From Haberlea rhodopensis (taxonomy: Eukaryota; Streptophyta; Magnoliopsida; Lamiales; Gesneriaceae), in assembly GCA_907163345.1 (NCBI GenBank), contig CAJQUN010000035.1, forward strand, positions 3,345,973 to 3,409,972: 64,000 nucleotides of DNA. The letters are read 5' to 3'. The position numbers were made by a program, and so were the translations under genes. Below the pieces are notes generated by a model that saw only the letters and a list, made by a program, of their open reading frames with translations, made no database searches and was not told the DNA's origin. Positions 1-16,995 of this stretch are shown here, piece by piece (position 1 is the first letter of the stretch; each line of letters begins with the position of its first letter).

Positions 1-393
1 GAAAATGCGTGGTAGGATCAGATATAACAACAAATGTGGATGATGTGGATGATCGTAAACAGGAGATGGTAGGGACAATCAGAATCGGTCGAATCCCCTC
101 AAACCAAGCAGACACGTTAACATCACAGACATAATATTTTGACTGATTCGTTGGCAACAACATATAATACGGTGACATAATAATAATAACGTCATACAAC
201 TTTATCTCTGTAGATTCGTGTGGATACAAAAAATAAGCGGAAAAACTCTGGCAGAAGAACAGTATACACCAATCTCTATCTACACCGTTGTGATGTGAAA
301 TGTGCAAGTTGCAGAAAGATGCTTCTCATTTTTTACGTGCTTTTCTTATTTCTGTCCTTTTAGGTGGAAACTGATAAACGGATCAGTAAAAAT
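1..393. other. intergenic, nothing recognised
   Basis: AT-rich non-coding sequence at the left window edge. I see no long reading frame, splice pattern, terminal repeat or tRNA-like boxes here. Confidence 0.4.
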
Positions 394-402
394 AAATTAA
401 AT

Positions 403-851
403 TCCCCGTCCGAGTTGGTGTAGTATATAAATATAAAGATATTTAGTAACAAGTTCGATTTTCCCAACCAATATTTTCTCGGTCGAGCCTGTCGCATCAG
501 ACTTGTCTAATACGATTTACCTAACTGTAATATTTTACAGGCTATCCGCTATTGCATCAGCCTGAGAGTTTACTCAATGCACACCCCAAAGCAGAGGCTG
601 ACACAAGAAATTTGGTAGGGCAAAAATGTTAAAATAAAAAATAGAGAGTAAAAAGATTTTAAGGGCCAAATATAATTTTAAGGGGATAAAATATAATTTT
701 AAGAGGCAAACTATAATTTTATTTTGGGAAAAATGTAGTTTTTTTAATTTTATTTTGGGAAAAATTTTATGCATTGGGTGGCACTTATCCCTGCTCAAAG
801 GTGGATCCACCATTGCCCAAATGATAGCAGTTGCGGTTCCCGGTCTAAAAA
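403..851 (+). mobile_element. tRNA-derived SINE-like element, split by a MITE
   Basis: An A-box-like stretch (CCGAGTTGGTGTAG, near 409) is followed by a B-box-like GTTCGATTTT (near 453), and the element ends in an A-rich tail at about 847-851. The sequence between the boxes and the tail recurs at 15836-15960 (shared stretches such as TCTCGGTCGAG and TACGATTTACC), so it is a dispersed repeat. The short direct repeat AAATTAAAT at 394-402 and 852-860 could be the target-site duplication, but it is low complexity. A MITE at 592-815 interrupts the body. SINE assignment is inferred from structure. Confidence 0.5.
592..815. mobile_element. small hAT-like MITE inside a SINE
   Basis: The ends read CAGAGGCTGAC on the left and, reversed, CAATGGTGGATCC on the right. 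They resemble the CAGTGGTGGAGCC terminus of the MITE at 34562-34745. Flanks are CCCCAAAG and CCCAAATG, an imperfect 8-bp duplication. The inside has repeated ATAATTTTAAGRGG motifs. The flanking SINE sequence continues on both sides, which supports an insertion. Confidence 0.45.
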
Positions 852-860
852 AAATTAAAT

Positions 861-2284
861 GTCTAATTACACAAAGCGTATCAAGCTACCTCCTCCTCAC
901 ATTTTTGAAATCATTATGAATAAAGTTATGCATTTGTGTATTGAAGAACTATATTTTTGGATATGGTTTCGTATGACAAACAATGTTTGAATATATCAAG
1001 TGTGCTAGTTGATGTTATTATATTTGCATAGAAGCTTTTTAAGAATAATACAATTTTACCTATAAAATTCTTTTATTTTATAGTAAAAAAAATTATATTT
1101 TGCCCACATAAAAGTACTATTTAAGTTTTTATCCATCTAATTCTGAAATTTTGGTTGTATATGCTCAGAAATAAATTTTTTAAGTTTTTACAAACTAATC
1201 TACTTTGGGTACAAGCTGTTTCAATCCAATTTGAAGAGGAATTCAAGCAATTAATTTAATTGATTGATAATTTGTGCACATATCAACATTTTTAAAAATA
1301 TGGTTAAAATTAATTTGTAACAAGAGTTGGATTAAATAATTAAATATGATTTATTAATAATTTATTATAATTTTAATTCATTAGAATATAATAAAATAAA
1401 ATAATATTTTTATTTATTTTTAATTTTTAGCGGGTTGACCAGACTAACTTGTGACCCATCTAGAGTTGGGTTGAAGGTTTTCCAATCTGTACCCAAAAAT
1501 CCTGGTGTGTTTGAGAAGTGTATTGAGAAAAATCTTGTTGTGCTTCGCGATAAAGCGTGGAGAAAATGGGGAGTTCTATTCAGGACAATTGAAATTTTTT
1601 CTTAAAAATCATATACAAAGAGGATTATGGGTTATCAAACGGCAGAAAACGAGGAGGAAGCGTGCACCGGGGAAGAAAATGGTGTGCACCGATAGTTTAA
1701 ACACATGCATCGGTAACCGATGCATGTAAAACCCAACGTGCACCGGTAAGCGATGCACATAGGGTTATTTTGTTATTTCAATAAGAAATAAACTTATATG
1801 ATTTGAAGTTTTTATGGTGGATTGATTCGAAAACTATTTCATCATATAATATCGGCGTGACGGAAAAAAAAGTTGATCCAAATTCTACGATAACTAATCA
1901 TATTCGAATATACAACGTTCCTTGAATTGAATTAATTTAATGGTGACACTATTTAATCAGCAAACAACACATTCATTTTGGTACATTGCATGAGAACAAG
2001 TCGGTGGCAAAAGTATGTATGCCACATGTTCCTAGTCAATACTCAATAGTCCTTTCGATATTTCGTTTTCTTGGACTAATGAACGATCAGGATCAGATCA
2101 CATGTTGGAAAATCTCGTGTACTATATTTTGTGTCGAGTGGAGGACTTTTTTCGAGTGTCCAGATTCTTCTATTATACGTAGTTAATTACCAATAATTTC
2201 ACAAATAGTTTGCTACAAATTAATTTAATAATATTGATATCACCGAAAATTATGATTACCTTCTGCTATCAATAGAGATAGAGT
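861..2284. other. intergenic, mostly featureless
   Basis: AT-rich non-coding sequence. The only structure seen is a perfect palindrome at 1703-1727 (arms ACATGCATCGG, loop TAA) within a small cluster of GTGCACCGGTAA-like repeats at 1680-1760. Short reading frames here have no recognisable domain and look random. Confidence 0.4.
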
Positions 2285-2790
2285 TTACCTCTTTCTTCTC
2301 CAATACTCAAAATAACGACGATGATGTCAGTAAGTGTCCTCTGAGATGACCTGAAAGCACGAAGCAACAGTGAGAAGGGGCCGAAAGTTTTTTCGACGGG
2401 TCCACTCCGACGTTCAAGTCAGACGAGAGGATACAAGAAAATATACACTTGTAAAGTAAGTGAAAGAAATTATGAATGAATGAGTTGATACCCCAAACCT
2501 GGTATTTATAGGCAGAGACCCAAAAGTTACCATGCAGCAATTACTCCTTCCATGCTTATCCAAATCTTACCCATATATGTTAAGATCTTGTGAATACAAT
2601 CAAATCCCAGATATTGCTCCGCAGAGCTCGGGTTTCAAAAGAGGTCGCCAGACAGTTTGCCGAAGGGTCAACATGTGAGATAAAACACGTCGGCCAAACA
2701 GGTCGGTCCTGGCAAAGAGCGCGGAATAAATAAATAAAATGTATAAAATTGGAAATTTGTGGGATCTATGATATAAGATGCCTCTCAATC
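2285..2790 (-). mobile_element. gypsy-like LTR fragment
   Basis: Read on the minus strand, this block carries a TATA-like CTATAAATACC followed by a long leader with GACTTGAACGTCGGAGTGG. That is a phrase typical of Ty3/gypsy LTR leaders (established knowledge). A related stretch lies at 22400-22440 on the plus strand. I found no TG..CA ends or target duplication, so it is a fragment. Confidence 0.4.
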
Positions 2791-3628
2791 TGCAATTATT
2801 TTCCTAATTCTCAAATATTTTTTTTTTTTTTTTTCATTATAGATCTCCAATTATTGGAGTTATGAATTGAAATAAATCGTACCTATTATATAGAATTATT
2901 TCAGCTCTTACCTTTTCTGTTCAAAATGTTCAATGTCGAATATCTTACTTATAAAGAGTCAAACTACCAATTCCAGATAGAACCAAAAACCATTTGTATA
3001 AAGTTCGAGTCTCCCTTTACATAGATAGGTTGATAAAAAAAAAACCAATTGGAGTTTGATGACATGCTATTATCCAATTCAAATGACAACTTAAAGAGCA
3101 AATCCACGAACCTCTCGCCGTGCGCAAGATTCGAGAAGGGATCAGACTATTTTATACCTAATAAATTCGGGCTACTTTATAACTAATGTAAGCAATATTT
3201 CACTGCATTACAAAACACTATTACAACCCAACAATTATTGCAGAGAATTTCTTGAGGTTCTAATGTAAAGATTTTTAATCCACATAAATACTATCGTTCG
3301 TAAAGTGTCAAAGATTGCATCATTTTTAAATTTTCCCTATAGTACAAGTATTTAATTTCTTGGTCGTTGAGTCAAATCATCAAAGATATTTGAGTTGAAA
3401 ATCTATAGTATTTTCTTTCTTCACGTTTCCCAATTTTAGCCTATATCTTTGCTTGGGACCTGAGAATATATTTATGCTTGTTTATTTTTGGATATAAAAT
3501 TTATTTCAGGAATGAAATGGCGTAACATAAGCATGATATACATGATTTTGTGCAAGATTTTTATATGGCTTCTTCATTATTTGTGAGGTTGACAAATCTT
3601 ACAATCATGCATATGAAGCAAGAGTTAG
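2791..3628. other. intergenic, nothing recognised
   Basis: Non-coding, with a poly(T) tract near 2820-2834. No reading frame, terminal repeat or SINE-like box is evident. Confidence 0.35.
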
Positions 3629-3633
3629 ATACT

Positions 3634-5581
3634 TGTCACGCCCCGAGACCGGGGTCAATAACATCGGCATTGATTTCCATTACAACTAGGAAACCAATAA
3701 GCCTCGTAATATCATAACAACTGAAAACCAGTCTATATTCCATAAATAAAGAAATCATTGTCTTTACAACTGAATTAAAAACGCGAAACTAAAACTTAAC
3801 AACTGAAAAAAATCAAATTGTCTTAAAACTTGGAAAACTTTAAAACATAAAATATCTTGAACTACGCAGCGGACTTGATTTCACCAACCCCAGAATTGGT
3901 GCTCTTCTTCTTGCTCTAATTCTTCTTCGGCTTTATCTGGGGATGTAGAGTAAGGGGTTGAGTGCTTTGAAAAACACTCAGCAAGTGGGGGACAATCGAT
4001 ATCATACATATACATAATTTTCATAAACTTGTATCATAAAACTTGCATAAACCGATATGAATGTATCTTATCATACTTGGTTGCCCTTACGAGTCATGAC
4101 ATATCGTTTATAATTTTCATATACTTAAGCACAGTAAAGCATTCTACTCTCTTCTTGGTACTGATATCAGTCTCTAGACTTAACCCTCCTAGAGATGAGG
4201 TCATAACATCGGCTAACCCACGAATAAAGGGTCTGGATAATCCAGAAACAACGGATTACCACCGTATAAGGTTCTTTTAGCGGTTACATCCCACCGCATC
4301 AGGGTCATGGGGATCCAAATCCAATTAGATTTCGAGTTTAACGTGCTTACAAAATAATACTTTCATAATTTCAACATAATACATATCGATTGGGATTTAA
4401 AACATACTATATGATTTTTAGAAAACGAAACGAATATATATAACAAAAGCCCACTTACAGTGCTTGGTACTTGCTTGATTGATCAAAGGTATAACACACT
4501 TGAATTCTTATCTCCTTGGCTCTTGAACCACACGATAAAAATGTCCAAAACTTGAACCAATCTTCTGGAATTCGAACAGATTGCTTAACCCTTCTTTGAA
4601 CTAGATTGCTAAGGTATTTGGGTGGATTAAGTTGTGAATAAGGCTACGAATTGCTCGGTTTCAATCTCGAAACTTGCTGATATATAGGAAGGAATTTTGG
4701 ACAGAATTATAACTGGCTTTGGACTGAGTTTTCGAACAGATTACTTGCTGAGATTTTCGAACAAAAGCTGCTGGATTTTTCAGATTTAAGGGACAATAAT
4801 TCTAGAAACTCACGGCTGGAATTTGTTTAGAAACAGGGTGCTGAAATTCGAATGGTTTAGGAATATCGAAGAGCGATGCTTAAACGTTTCTGAAAAATCC
4901 GATGAACAAAATTCTGAACAGATTCTGGAAGAACTTGTACAGATTTCTTAAGGCTTTTCGCAACAGATTGTTAAGGTGAAGAGAATCAGATTTCAAGGCT
5001 GCAACTCTTCGAAAATTCTGGACAGAATGGAGCTGAAACTTTCGGCTATTGATTCTGATTTTCGAAGGAAGATTGGTGGTATGAAAGTGGTATGTAACCC
5101 TTGTTTATATAAGTGCTGATTCTCGTAAATAAAGCTGGAAGGACTCTTGGATCATTGGAACAAAATCTGATAAGGGTTGGAGCAAATCTATGCAGATAGA
5201 GAAGAGGTGAGTGAAGGGATTCTGGCTGATTAATTGGAGGTGTTTCAATATGGCTTGGAGTCTTCGAAATCTAGGAACAAAACCGATAGATAATGATTCC
5301 GAAGCCAAGCGAATTAATGCGCTGAAAATCGAGAATTAAAGGGGTGAGTTGAGATGGATGAGGACTCCTTGGTGTATTGAAACTCTTGGCTAGAGTTTAG
5401 GAGATTTGGAACAACTTCTAACAAGAATTTGACACCCTCTAGGACTCTTTATTAATCCCTCTTAATTACATTAGAGTTCTAGTTAAACTCTAATCCAATA
5501 TAATTTTAGTTAATTAAAAAAATAGTTTAACTTGCAACCATTACCTCCAATGTTGGATAACCTCAAATCCGGGTTTTTACA
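3634..5581 (+). mobile_element. solo LTR, Ty3/gypsy type
   Basis: A 1948-bp block starting TGTCACGCCCCGAGACC and ending GGGTTTTTACA, flanked on both sides by ATACT (3629-3633 and 5582-5586). This is a perfect 5-bp target-site duplication around TG..CA ends, with no internal gag-pol, so it is a solo LTR left by recombination. The phrase CACTCAGCAAGTGGGG near 3977 recurs in similar form in the block at 29182-31776 (CCCAGCAAGAAGGGG) and is common in plant gypsy LTRs. Superfamily is inferred from LTR size and terminus; the duplication is read directly. Confidence 0.8.
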
Positions 5582-5704
5582 ATACTTGCCTAGCTACTAT
5601 ATATATATGGTACACAAGAAATTTTGATGAGGTGAAACAAATCAAACAACGAAAATTAAAAAAAGAAAAATACAATGGTTTATTAAAACAATTAAAGATA
5701 ACCC

Positions 5705-5802
5705 GAAGGCCTTGTAGCGCAGCTAATACCAGTTCCACTAAGAGAATTCGAGACCTTGGATCCCTGTAGTTGTAATAGTTGCTCAAAAAAAAAAAACGAT
5801 TA
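5705..5802 (+). mobile_element. short tRNA-like SINE fragment
   Basis: TAGCGCAGCTAATACC fits a pol III A box and ATTCGAGACC, about 35 bp downstream, fits a B box. The element ends in a run of A at about 5786-5797. Too degenerate to be a working tRNA gene. No target duplication was identified. Confidence 0.4.
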
Positions 5803-6003
5803 AAGATGAGCATGAAATGCAAGGATTTTACTGTTCGAGGGAGAAGTAAGCTAACCAATAACCATATTTACTCTCACTATCGTGCATAGCGTCGTAGCAT
5901 TAATTTTTGAAAGGGAAAGGAGAAAAAGATTTATTGAACTTCATATTGTCAACAAGTGCACCATAAGTCCAGTCTTTTCATATCTTTTGATCGGATAATT
6001 CAT

Positions 6004-6098
6004 GATACCATGGACGAATCTAGCATTTTTATATCGAGGGGCGAGAATATAGGTTTTTTATTAAAATATCAAAATATATAGATTTTTTAAATACGGAG

Positions 6099-6139
<41 letters not shown>

Positions 6140-6400
6140 TTATATATTAGATTTTTTTTAGGGACAGCTGAACATTCAAATGGATCATCCTCTAGTGACC
6201 TCCAAATGCACATTCCTTATTAACCCCCGAGATCCACCGAGAAGTATCACACCAGCGGCATTAATCAAAATAATACAGTCGAATGGACCATCCCGTAGTG
6301 ATTAGCAAGGACACATCCCCTATAAACCCTCCTCTCCCCCACAAGGTCCATTCCCATTGTATTGGGCGCCCCCTCCCCAATACTAAATTCGCCTCTGTGT
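6004..6400. mobile_element. possible MITE upstream of CKX, with (TA)n
   Basis: The left part reads GGACGAATCTAGCA and the right part, reversed, reads GAGGCGAATTTAGTA, an imperfect terminal inverted repeat. Inside is a (TA)n tract at about 6102-6136. No clean target duplication was found. It ends about 150 bp before the CKX start codon, so it could sit in the promoter. Confidence 0.3.
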
Positions 6401-6549
6401 AGATACCCTAAAAGACACATCATCAAACGGACCTTTGGTCCACTTTGCATGCAATTTTTCCTCAATATACATATGTTCATATTTTATTTCTACATAAAGC
6501 AACCACATCAATCTTTCTCACTTATAAAATTTCATAATTTATCTCTAAA

Positions 6550-10971
<4,422 letters not shown>

Positions 10972-11677
10972 TCTTTCTGATTAATTATTCTCTTGTGTTA
11001 CTATTAGTGGAATAAATTCCATAATTTTGGTTCCAATGGGTTGGATTTCGGATCTACTAATGGAATCAACGCGATGCTATTAATTCTAAACAGAATTTAT
11101 GCAATTGAATCTAATTTTTTTTTTAATATTCGGGGTGGTTTTACATGAGTGTCGAATATAATACTTAGTCCAAAATTGGACTGTAGGTGCCATGGGCCAC
11201 GAGGTATATTTTTTTTATCGGTAAAAAATAATCTTATAAGGGTACTCAAACTCATATTACAAGGAAACAAACTAAAAGATTTACTCAAAGTTTCAAGGAA
11301 ACAAACTAAAAGATTTACTCAAAGTTTCATTTGATTATGAGAAAAGAAGAGCAAAGGCGAAGTGCACTTGATCATGCCAGATCCAACAACAATTGGCCCC
11401 GAGAGTTCCTCTTCTTCCTTCCCCAAGGTTCATGTTGCTAGGTCAATTCATGCTTCGACGCACTCCAGCCTCGTGTTTTTGACAGAGTGTTGTGCCATAC
11501 TTCTAGAATGACACAGTAAGTCTTCTTCCCCGAAATGCTTGTTAGTGCCTTCTTTCTCACTACAACACTTTCAGTGGATTTAGTGTGCAATGCAAAACTA
11601 GTGGTACTATGGATGTTACTTAGATTTATTCTAAATATATGTATATACATGTGTGCATATAAATATATATACATATA
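10972..11677. other. CKX 3' flank, with 34-bp tandem duplication
   Basis: Non-coding sequence downstream of the cytokinin dehydrogenase gene. A 34-bp unit beginning AAGGAAACAAACTAAAAG is repeated exactly in tandem at 11261-11294 and 11295-11328. No reading frame with a recognisable domain is present. Confidence 0.6.
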
Positions 11678-11864
11678 GTCGTTGTATTTTGGGAAATGAA
11701 TTGCCAACGAAACCGTAAGTACCATAGCGGAGCAATATCGTTTTAAGGACAAAAAGTTGAGCTCTTGCCTCGAAATACTAGCCATTGTTCATTGCCTACT
11801 TATCCCAAAGATGCACATATCCACACCCATAGATTTTTACCAACAATCTTAAAATGATATCTAC

Positions 11865-12345
11865 AGAAGAATGGTTTCAACAGGTGCAACGACTACGTTC
11901 GTCCATCATAGAGAAAGACTCGAAAAATTCAACGGGTCATACTTCAAGCGTTGGCAACAGAAAATGCTATTTTACTTTGCAACCTTGAATTTGGCAGAGT
12001 TTCTCAACGAAGATGCCCCTGCGATCAAAGAATGAGAGACCGGCACTCAAAAGAGGGTTGTGGTTGGTGCGTGGAATCAAAGTGATTTCATGTGTAAGAA
12101 CTACATCCTAAACGGACTTGACAATACGCTATACAACGTGTATAGTCAAGTGAAAATCACAAAGGAATTATGGGAATAATTGGGAAATAAGTATATATTT
12201 TAGGATGTTGGCTTGAAGAAATTCATAGTCGGACGATTTCTGGAATACAAGATGGTTGATTCCAAATTAGTGATGATCCAAGTGCAAGAACTTCAATGAT
12301 CATGTACGATATACATATAGAGGGAATGAGTCTAAGTGAATCATT
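11865..12345 (+). pseudogene. copia-like gag remnant
   Basis: Broken reading frame equivalent to the gag at 42428-43302. Recognisable stretches include FKRWQQKM-like and DAWNQSDF-like segments (here GAWNQSDF). In-frame stops (for example TGA at about 12033) and frame changes rule out a complete protein. It would encode part of the capsid-like protein of the element that contains it. Confidence 0.6.
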
Positions 12346-14519
12346 GCAACACCTCTAGAATTAATTCATATAAATGTCATGATTTAAAGTTTGTGCAAAC
12401 TAGATGTGTGGAAAAGTAATTCGTTACTTTATCGATGACATCACAAGGTATTGTTATGACAATTTGTTATGAATCAAAATCAAGGCCTTAAGGGTGTTTA
12501 AAGTTTAAACACTACAAAAATGATGTTGCATATCAATTAAGCAAATGAGTTTTGCAATAAATAATTGTGGGTCGATATTGGTGCAACACAAAAATATTTG
12601 ATTCTATTTGAGTTTTCTAATCATTTTACGGTTAATACGAAAATTTTGCATGAATTAAATCTTGGATTCGAGTTTTCTAAGAATTGTACGTTTAAAATGC
12701 AAATGGTGAATCTATTGCCACAATTGTTCTGATTGGTGATGTTTTCTCTCTTTTGATTCTATTGGAATTGTCTAAGACTTTTATTCTTAAAACTCGAGTT
12801 TACAAGACATTAAACCTTGAATCGAGTTTTCTACGTATTATATGCTTACAATGAAATTATGAATCAAATTTGAGAATTGGTTCGATTTTGAATTTTTAAG
12901 CAAGTGCGCTTAAATCAAAATTTTGCAAGATTTAAAATATTGAATTTTGATTTCTAAGTTATAACACTTAAAGTTTAAAATCTTGAAAGTTTGACACTTA
13001 TGAAGTTTTGATAAGTTTGAGATTGCCCTGAAATTGTGGGGGACAACAAACATCTTGGTCAACCACATTCTAAGTGTCACACTTAGGCAAGAACAAAAAT
13101 CATTATGGATTGTGAAAACGACGAAAGTCATCCTAGAATACTTAAAAGTGTGGGGGTACCTGACTAAAGTAACTCATAACAAGTGCCAAAATAATGACAT
13201 GAAAAGTTTTGACAAAATTATGTTGACAAAAAGATTTAAAGTTAACAGTGCGACAAATGGGACACACTGAAGCATATGTAATTTTGTTTGTATATTGATG
13301 ATATGTTCATTGTGAGAAGCAATATATATATCATCAAATAATGAGGAAAATGTTGACAAAACATTGGACATTATGAATATTGGTGCAACCAATTTCTTAC
13401 TTGGAATTAAAGTTTCCAAGACAAATTCCCGTATATAATTCTAGTATCAAATTTTTAAGCTTTGTGAACTAAATTCAAGTTTGCAAGAAATAAAATCTTG
13501 AACTTGGATTTTTTAAGAAGCACTGCGCTTAAAATTTGAATTGTGAATTTAAATTGAGAAAATCATATAATTTTGAATTTTGTAAGAAACAACGTTTAAA
13601 TCTAAGTTTACAAGAAGTTAAACCTTGACACTGGATTTGTAAATTTACACCGCTTAGAATTCAAAATTATAGATACCCTGTTGTAATATAAGGATACAGT
13701 GAAGTAAATATGATATCTGACACAAAGTGATAATGTGTTTACCATTGGTGATGCTGCTAAGTCATGTAAAAAAATGAGAGAAATTCTCAATGTATATCTT
13801 AATCCACTATGAAACAAGAATTCATAGTGCTGGATAAAGCCGGAGAAGAAGCCTGATAGCTTCGAAGTTTCTTAGAGAAAATTCTATGTTGTGCAAAAAC
13901 TTGTGTCTGCAATTAATATATATTGTGATAGTTATTCTGCTATAGAAAGTACACAAAGTAATATGTACAAAGGTAAGTCTCTCCGCAGACATAATATCAT
14001 GTGGCAATTAATCTCTATTAGCATAATCTTAATTGGTTATGTGCTTAAACCGCAGATACGCTTATGAAAGGTTAACCAAGAGATCACGTGGTTATCGAGA
14101 GGATTGCGAGTAAAACCCAAAAAAGTGGAACCCAACCTAGTTGACTGGAGATCTCATGATCTAGGTTCAAAAGGAACAACCAAATTACGAGATTGGAGAA
14201 ACACCTTGTAGATTAATCTCCTACTCATTCCTATGCTAAGAAGTAACCTACAAAAACGGTACGATGATAGGCAAAGACCTTTAATGATTCCAAAGACATA
14301 TAAATAAATATGTTGGATTATAATGAGATACTCTTTTAGGAGATCACCTACGTGAGTGTGAAATGTGGTTGTTTCAAATATGGAAACACTTTGTCCAATA
14401 TCGGAATTGACAGAACCTTGAGAAACCAACACAAATGTTATAATTGTTGTAGTGTGTGTTCAATTGTCTAGTTTTACACAAACGAATAAATAGTTGAAGA
14501 CTATGAGGCCACTATTAAG

Positions 14520-15113
14520 TAGAGGTGTCAAAATGGCTAGGCCCACGACCCGCCAAATAGGTGGGTTGGGCCAGCATTTTTTGGACCCGCCTTCTATACG
14601 GGCCAACCCGTTTGGGCCTTGAGTTTTGGCGGATTGGCCTGCGGGTTGGCGGGCAAGCCCGTAGGAGTGGCTCATTTTTTTTTAATTGTTATTCCTTTTT
14701 TTAGCCTCAATTCGACTCAATATCACGTTGAAGAATCCGATCCACCGTATATTTTTCACTTGATCGTGCTTGAAAGTTGCAACATGTATTTCAAAATTGA
14801 GTAAAATATTGATTGCATAGGTAAGTATTTTTAGTAGCATGTTTAATGTCTAGATAAAACCTGAAGCAAGTTCCAGTTTCTTCTAGCATCACTTCTAGGC
14901 TCGACAAGTTCAGTTGTATTTTTTTTTACGTTTAATTTTTTTTTTAAATTTTCAGTGGGCGGGCCCGCCCGAACCCAGGGCCTGCATCATGTTGGGTTGT
15001 GTTGGGGTTTACCCAACCCGCCTAGAGCGGGGCCAAATGGGCTGGGGCTATTTGGACCGCGGGTTAGGCAGGCTAGGCCATTTGGATCGGGCTAGCCCGT
15101 TTTGACAACGCAA
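14520..15113. mobile_element. non-autonomous hAT-type element, GGGCCCGCC-rich
   Basis: 594 bp flanked by CTATTAAG (14512-14519 and 15114-15121), a perfect 8-bp target duplication. The left end reads TAGAGGTGTCAAAATGG and the reversed right end TTGCGTTGTCAAAACGG. Both ends carry dense GGGCC/CCCGCC subterminal repeats. No transposase. The homologous position in the related retroelement (about 47375-47395) is empty, which confirms the insertion. Internal sequence is shared in inverted orientation with the element at 20855-21533. Confidence 0.85.
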
Positions 15114-15799
15114 CTATTAAGTCAAGTAAATCCGATTGAATTTCACTTTGGAAGTTTCAAAGCCGCAAGTCACCTCTCCCGATGCTATAACAATTCGTTA
15201 AAGCACTCTTCCGATATCACGTGCATTAATGGATTAATTTAATTCATGTGGGGGGATTGTTGGAACAATGAATTGAAATTAAACAATGCACCATTTCAAG
15301 AATAGGTGTAACCTTTCATGAAAAATGTTTTGAAATTGTGTATTTGCACAAACACATTTTCATTCAAAATGAGCAACCCTTAATGAGTGGGTGCAACATT
15401 TCATGGAAAATCTCTTCCAAAATGTCTCTTTTAATGGTGTCCATCGGAATATTATATAAATAATACTTCCATTATGATTAAACACACAATTTTCTATGGG
15501 AGAAAATTTGTGCATTTTGTTGCATATCATCATCATGCTTCAAGGTTAAGTGTTTTAAACATATATGGTTTGTAAGATTCGTGATTTGTAGTGTCACGAA
15601 TCAAAGCCGTTGTATTTTGGGAAACAAATTGGCATCGAAACCATAAGCACCATAGCAAGACAATATTGTTTTAAGGACAAAGAGTTGAACTATATGCATC
15701 GACATACTAGCCATTTTGTATCATTGCCTACGTGTCCCAGAGATGCACATATCCATTCATCTATAGAGTTTTACCAACAGGTCATGATGACATAGGAAT

Positions 15800-15975
15800 A
15801 TAAGATCGTTGGTCATGAGCTTGATTCAATCTACCAATATATTCTCGGTCGAGCTTATAATACCGGACTTGCCTAGTACGATTTACCTTACTGGTGGTTT
15901 GCAAGCTACTGCATCAATCTGAGGGTTTAGGCAGTGCACACTAAAAAGTAGCGGCACCGGTTCTCCGATCATAAA
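15800..15975 (+). mobile_element. SINE-like repeat, second copy
   Basis: Shares CTCGGTCGAG, TACGATTTACCTTACT and GCATCA..CTGAGGGTTTA with the SINE-like element at 403-851, and ends in an A-rich stretch. It abuts the 3' LTR of the pol-less element. The 5' pol III boxes are weaker than in the first copy. Confidence 0.45.
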
Positions 15976-16639
15976 ATAAGAAAATCATAGGCCCCTTTCA
16001 ACCAAAATTCAGTTTTACAGGAATGTGAACCAAAAAATGTGAGAAAATAACTGCAGGGAGGGGATTCTGCTACGCCAAACACAACACTTAAAAGAATGAT
16101 TCACCTTTTGAAATCAACAATCAACCATAAAAATCTACCATTATATGCTCATATTTGTTGAAACCCCTACTTACAGATACTTGATCAACACTTTGGCCAA
16201 AGTGAATGAACATTTGTTCAGGATCAAAAAGATCACGTTACCTGCCTCTGTTCACATATGCCCACAAGCTCCATATTGTTGAAAATTATGTATCGAAGAC
16301 TTTGTTGATTTGAGAAAATACAAAGATTCCAGATGTAGTGGAACTGATATATCAAATCGATCTAGTTTAGGGCAGATGGAGCTGTAAGCACGTATTCATC
16401 TTCAATCAACAGCTGACAGTGCACGAAAAAGAAGGTCAGGAGCTTCCTCCATGGTTGGCTCACGTGGTAAAGCTACTAAAGTATTTGCTTTAAGTCCCTG
16501 ATTTCAATATTCCTAGTTTATTAGTGCATACTAGAATTAAATTATTTTCAAAATATTGTGATATTTTTGGTTTTTGTTTTATCACGACAGATTAAATTCC
16601 TATATTGGTTGTGATTTGGAAAGAAAAAAAATATCTTGT
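15976..16639. other. intergenic, one weak SINE-like stretch
   Basis: Mostly featureless. At 16455-16510, TGGCTCACGTGGTAAAG resembles a pol III A box followed by a weak B-box-like sequence, possibly an old SINE. Nothing else is supported. Confidence 0.35.
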
Positions 16640-16995
16640 GCATTATCATATTGATGATTTATATTTATTTTTGGAGTTAAAAATTTTATAAAAAGTTGAA
16701 GATTTAGAAAATAAAGACATAATTGAAATATTAAATTTAACAAAAGATTTAGATTGTTTTCCCAGCTCTTTTATAGCATATAGAATATTACTTACTACAG
16801 CAGTTACAGTTGCATCAGTATAAATATGTTTTTCAAAATTAAAGATTATAAAAAGTTATTTATGAACAATTATGCCTCAAGATCTATTAAATAGATTAAT
16901 AGTTCTAGCAATCAAAAACGACTTGTTGGCTAAACTTGAATACAAAAGTTTAATAAGTCATTTTGCTTCAAAAAAGGCAAGAAGTAATTTTTTAG
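16640..16995 (+). pseudogene. hAT transposase C-terminal remnant
   Basis: Three-frame reading gives pieces typical of the dimerisation end of TTF/MYM-type hAT transposases: AYRILLT, VTVASV, SKLKIIKSYL, LNRLIVLAIKNDLLAKL and LISHFASKKARSNF. Frames change and stops intervene, and nothing upstream encodes the rest, so this is an old fragment. No terminal repeats were identified around it. Distinct from the Ac-like transposase at 51057-52846. Confidence 0.6.

Larger units (their letters stand above)
11678..15779 (+). mobile_element. pol-less copia-like element, copy 1 (5' LTR truncated)
   Basis: The 3' LTR is 15258-15779 (TGTTGGAAC..TTACCAACA). Only the last part of the 5' LTR remains (about 11678-11845), recognisable by GTCGTTGTATTTTGGGAAA, shared with 15608. 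A gag remnant follows. The rest has no usable pol: short degenerate blocks of AATCTTGAATTCGAGTTTTCTAAG-type sequence and one stretch resembling an RT YVDDM motif (about 13287). The copy at 41817-48073 has the same layout and shared non-coding landmarks, so both derive from one non-autonomous family. A hAT-type element sits at 14520-15113. Confidence 0.7.

Noticed and set aside
5705..5802. Possible tRNA gene from A and B box matches
   Set aside because: No cloverleaf can be formed by eye, and the poly(A) end fits a SINE better. The same applies at 403, 16455 and 17275.
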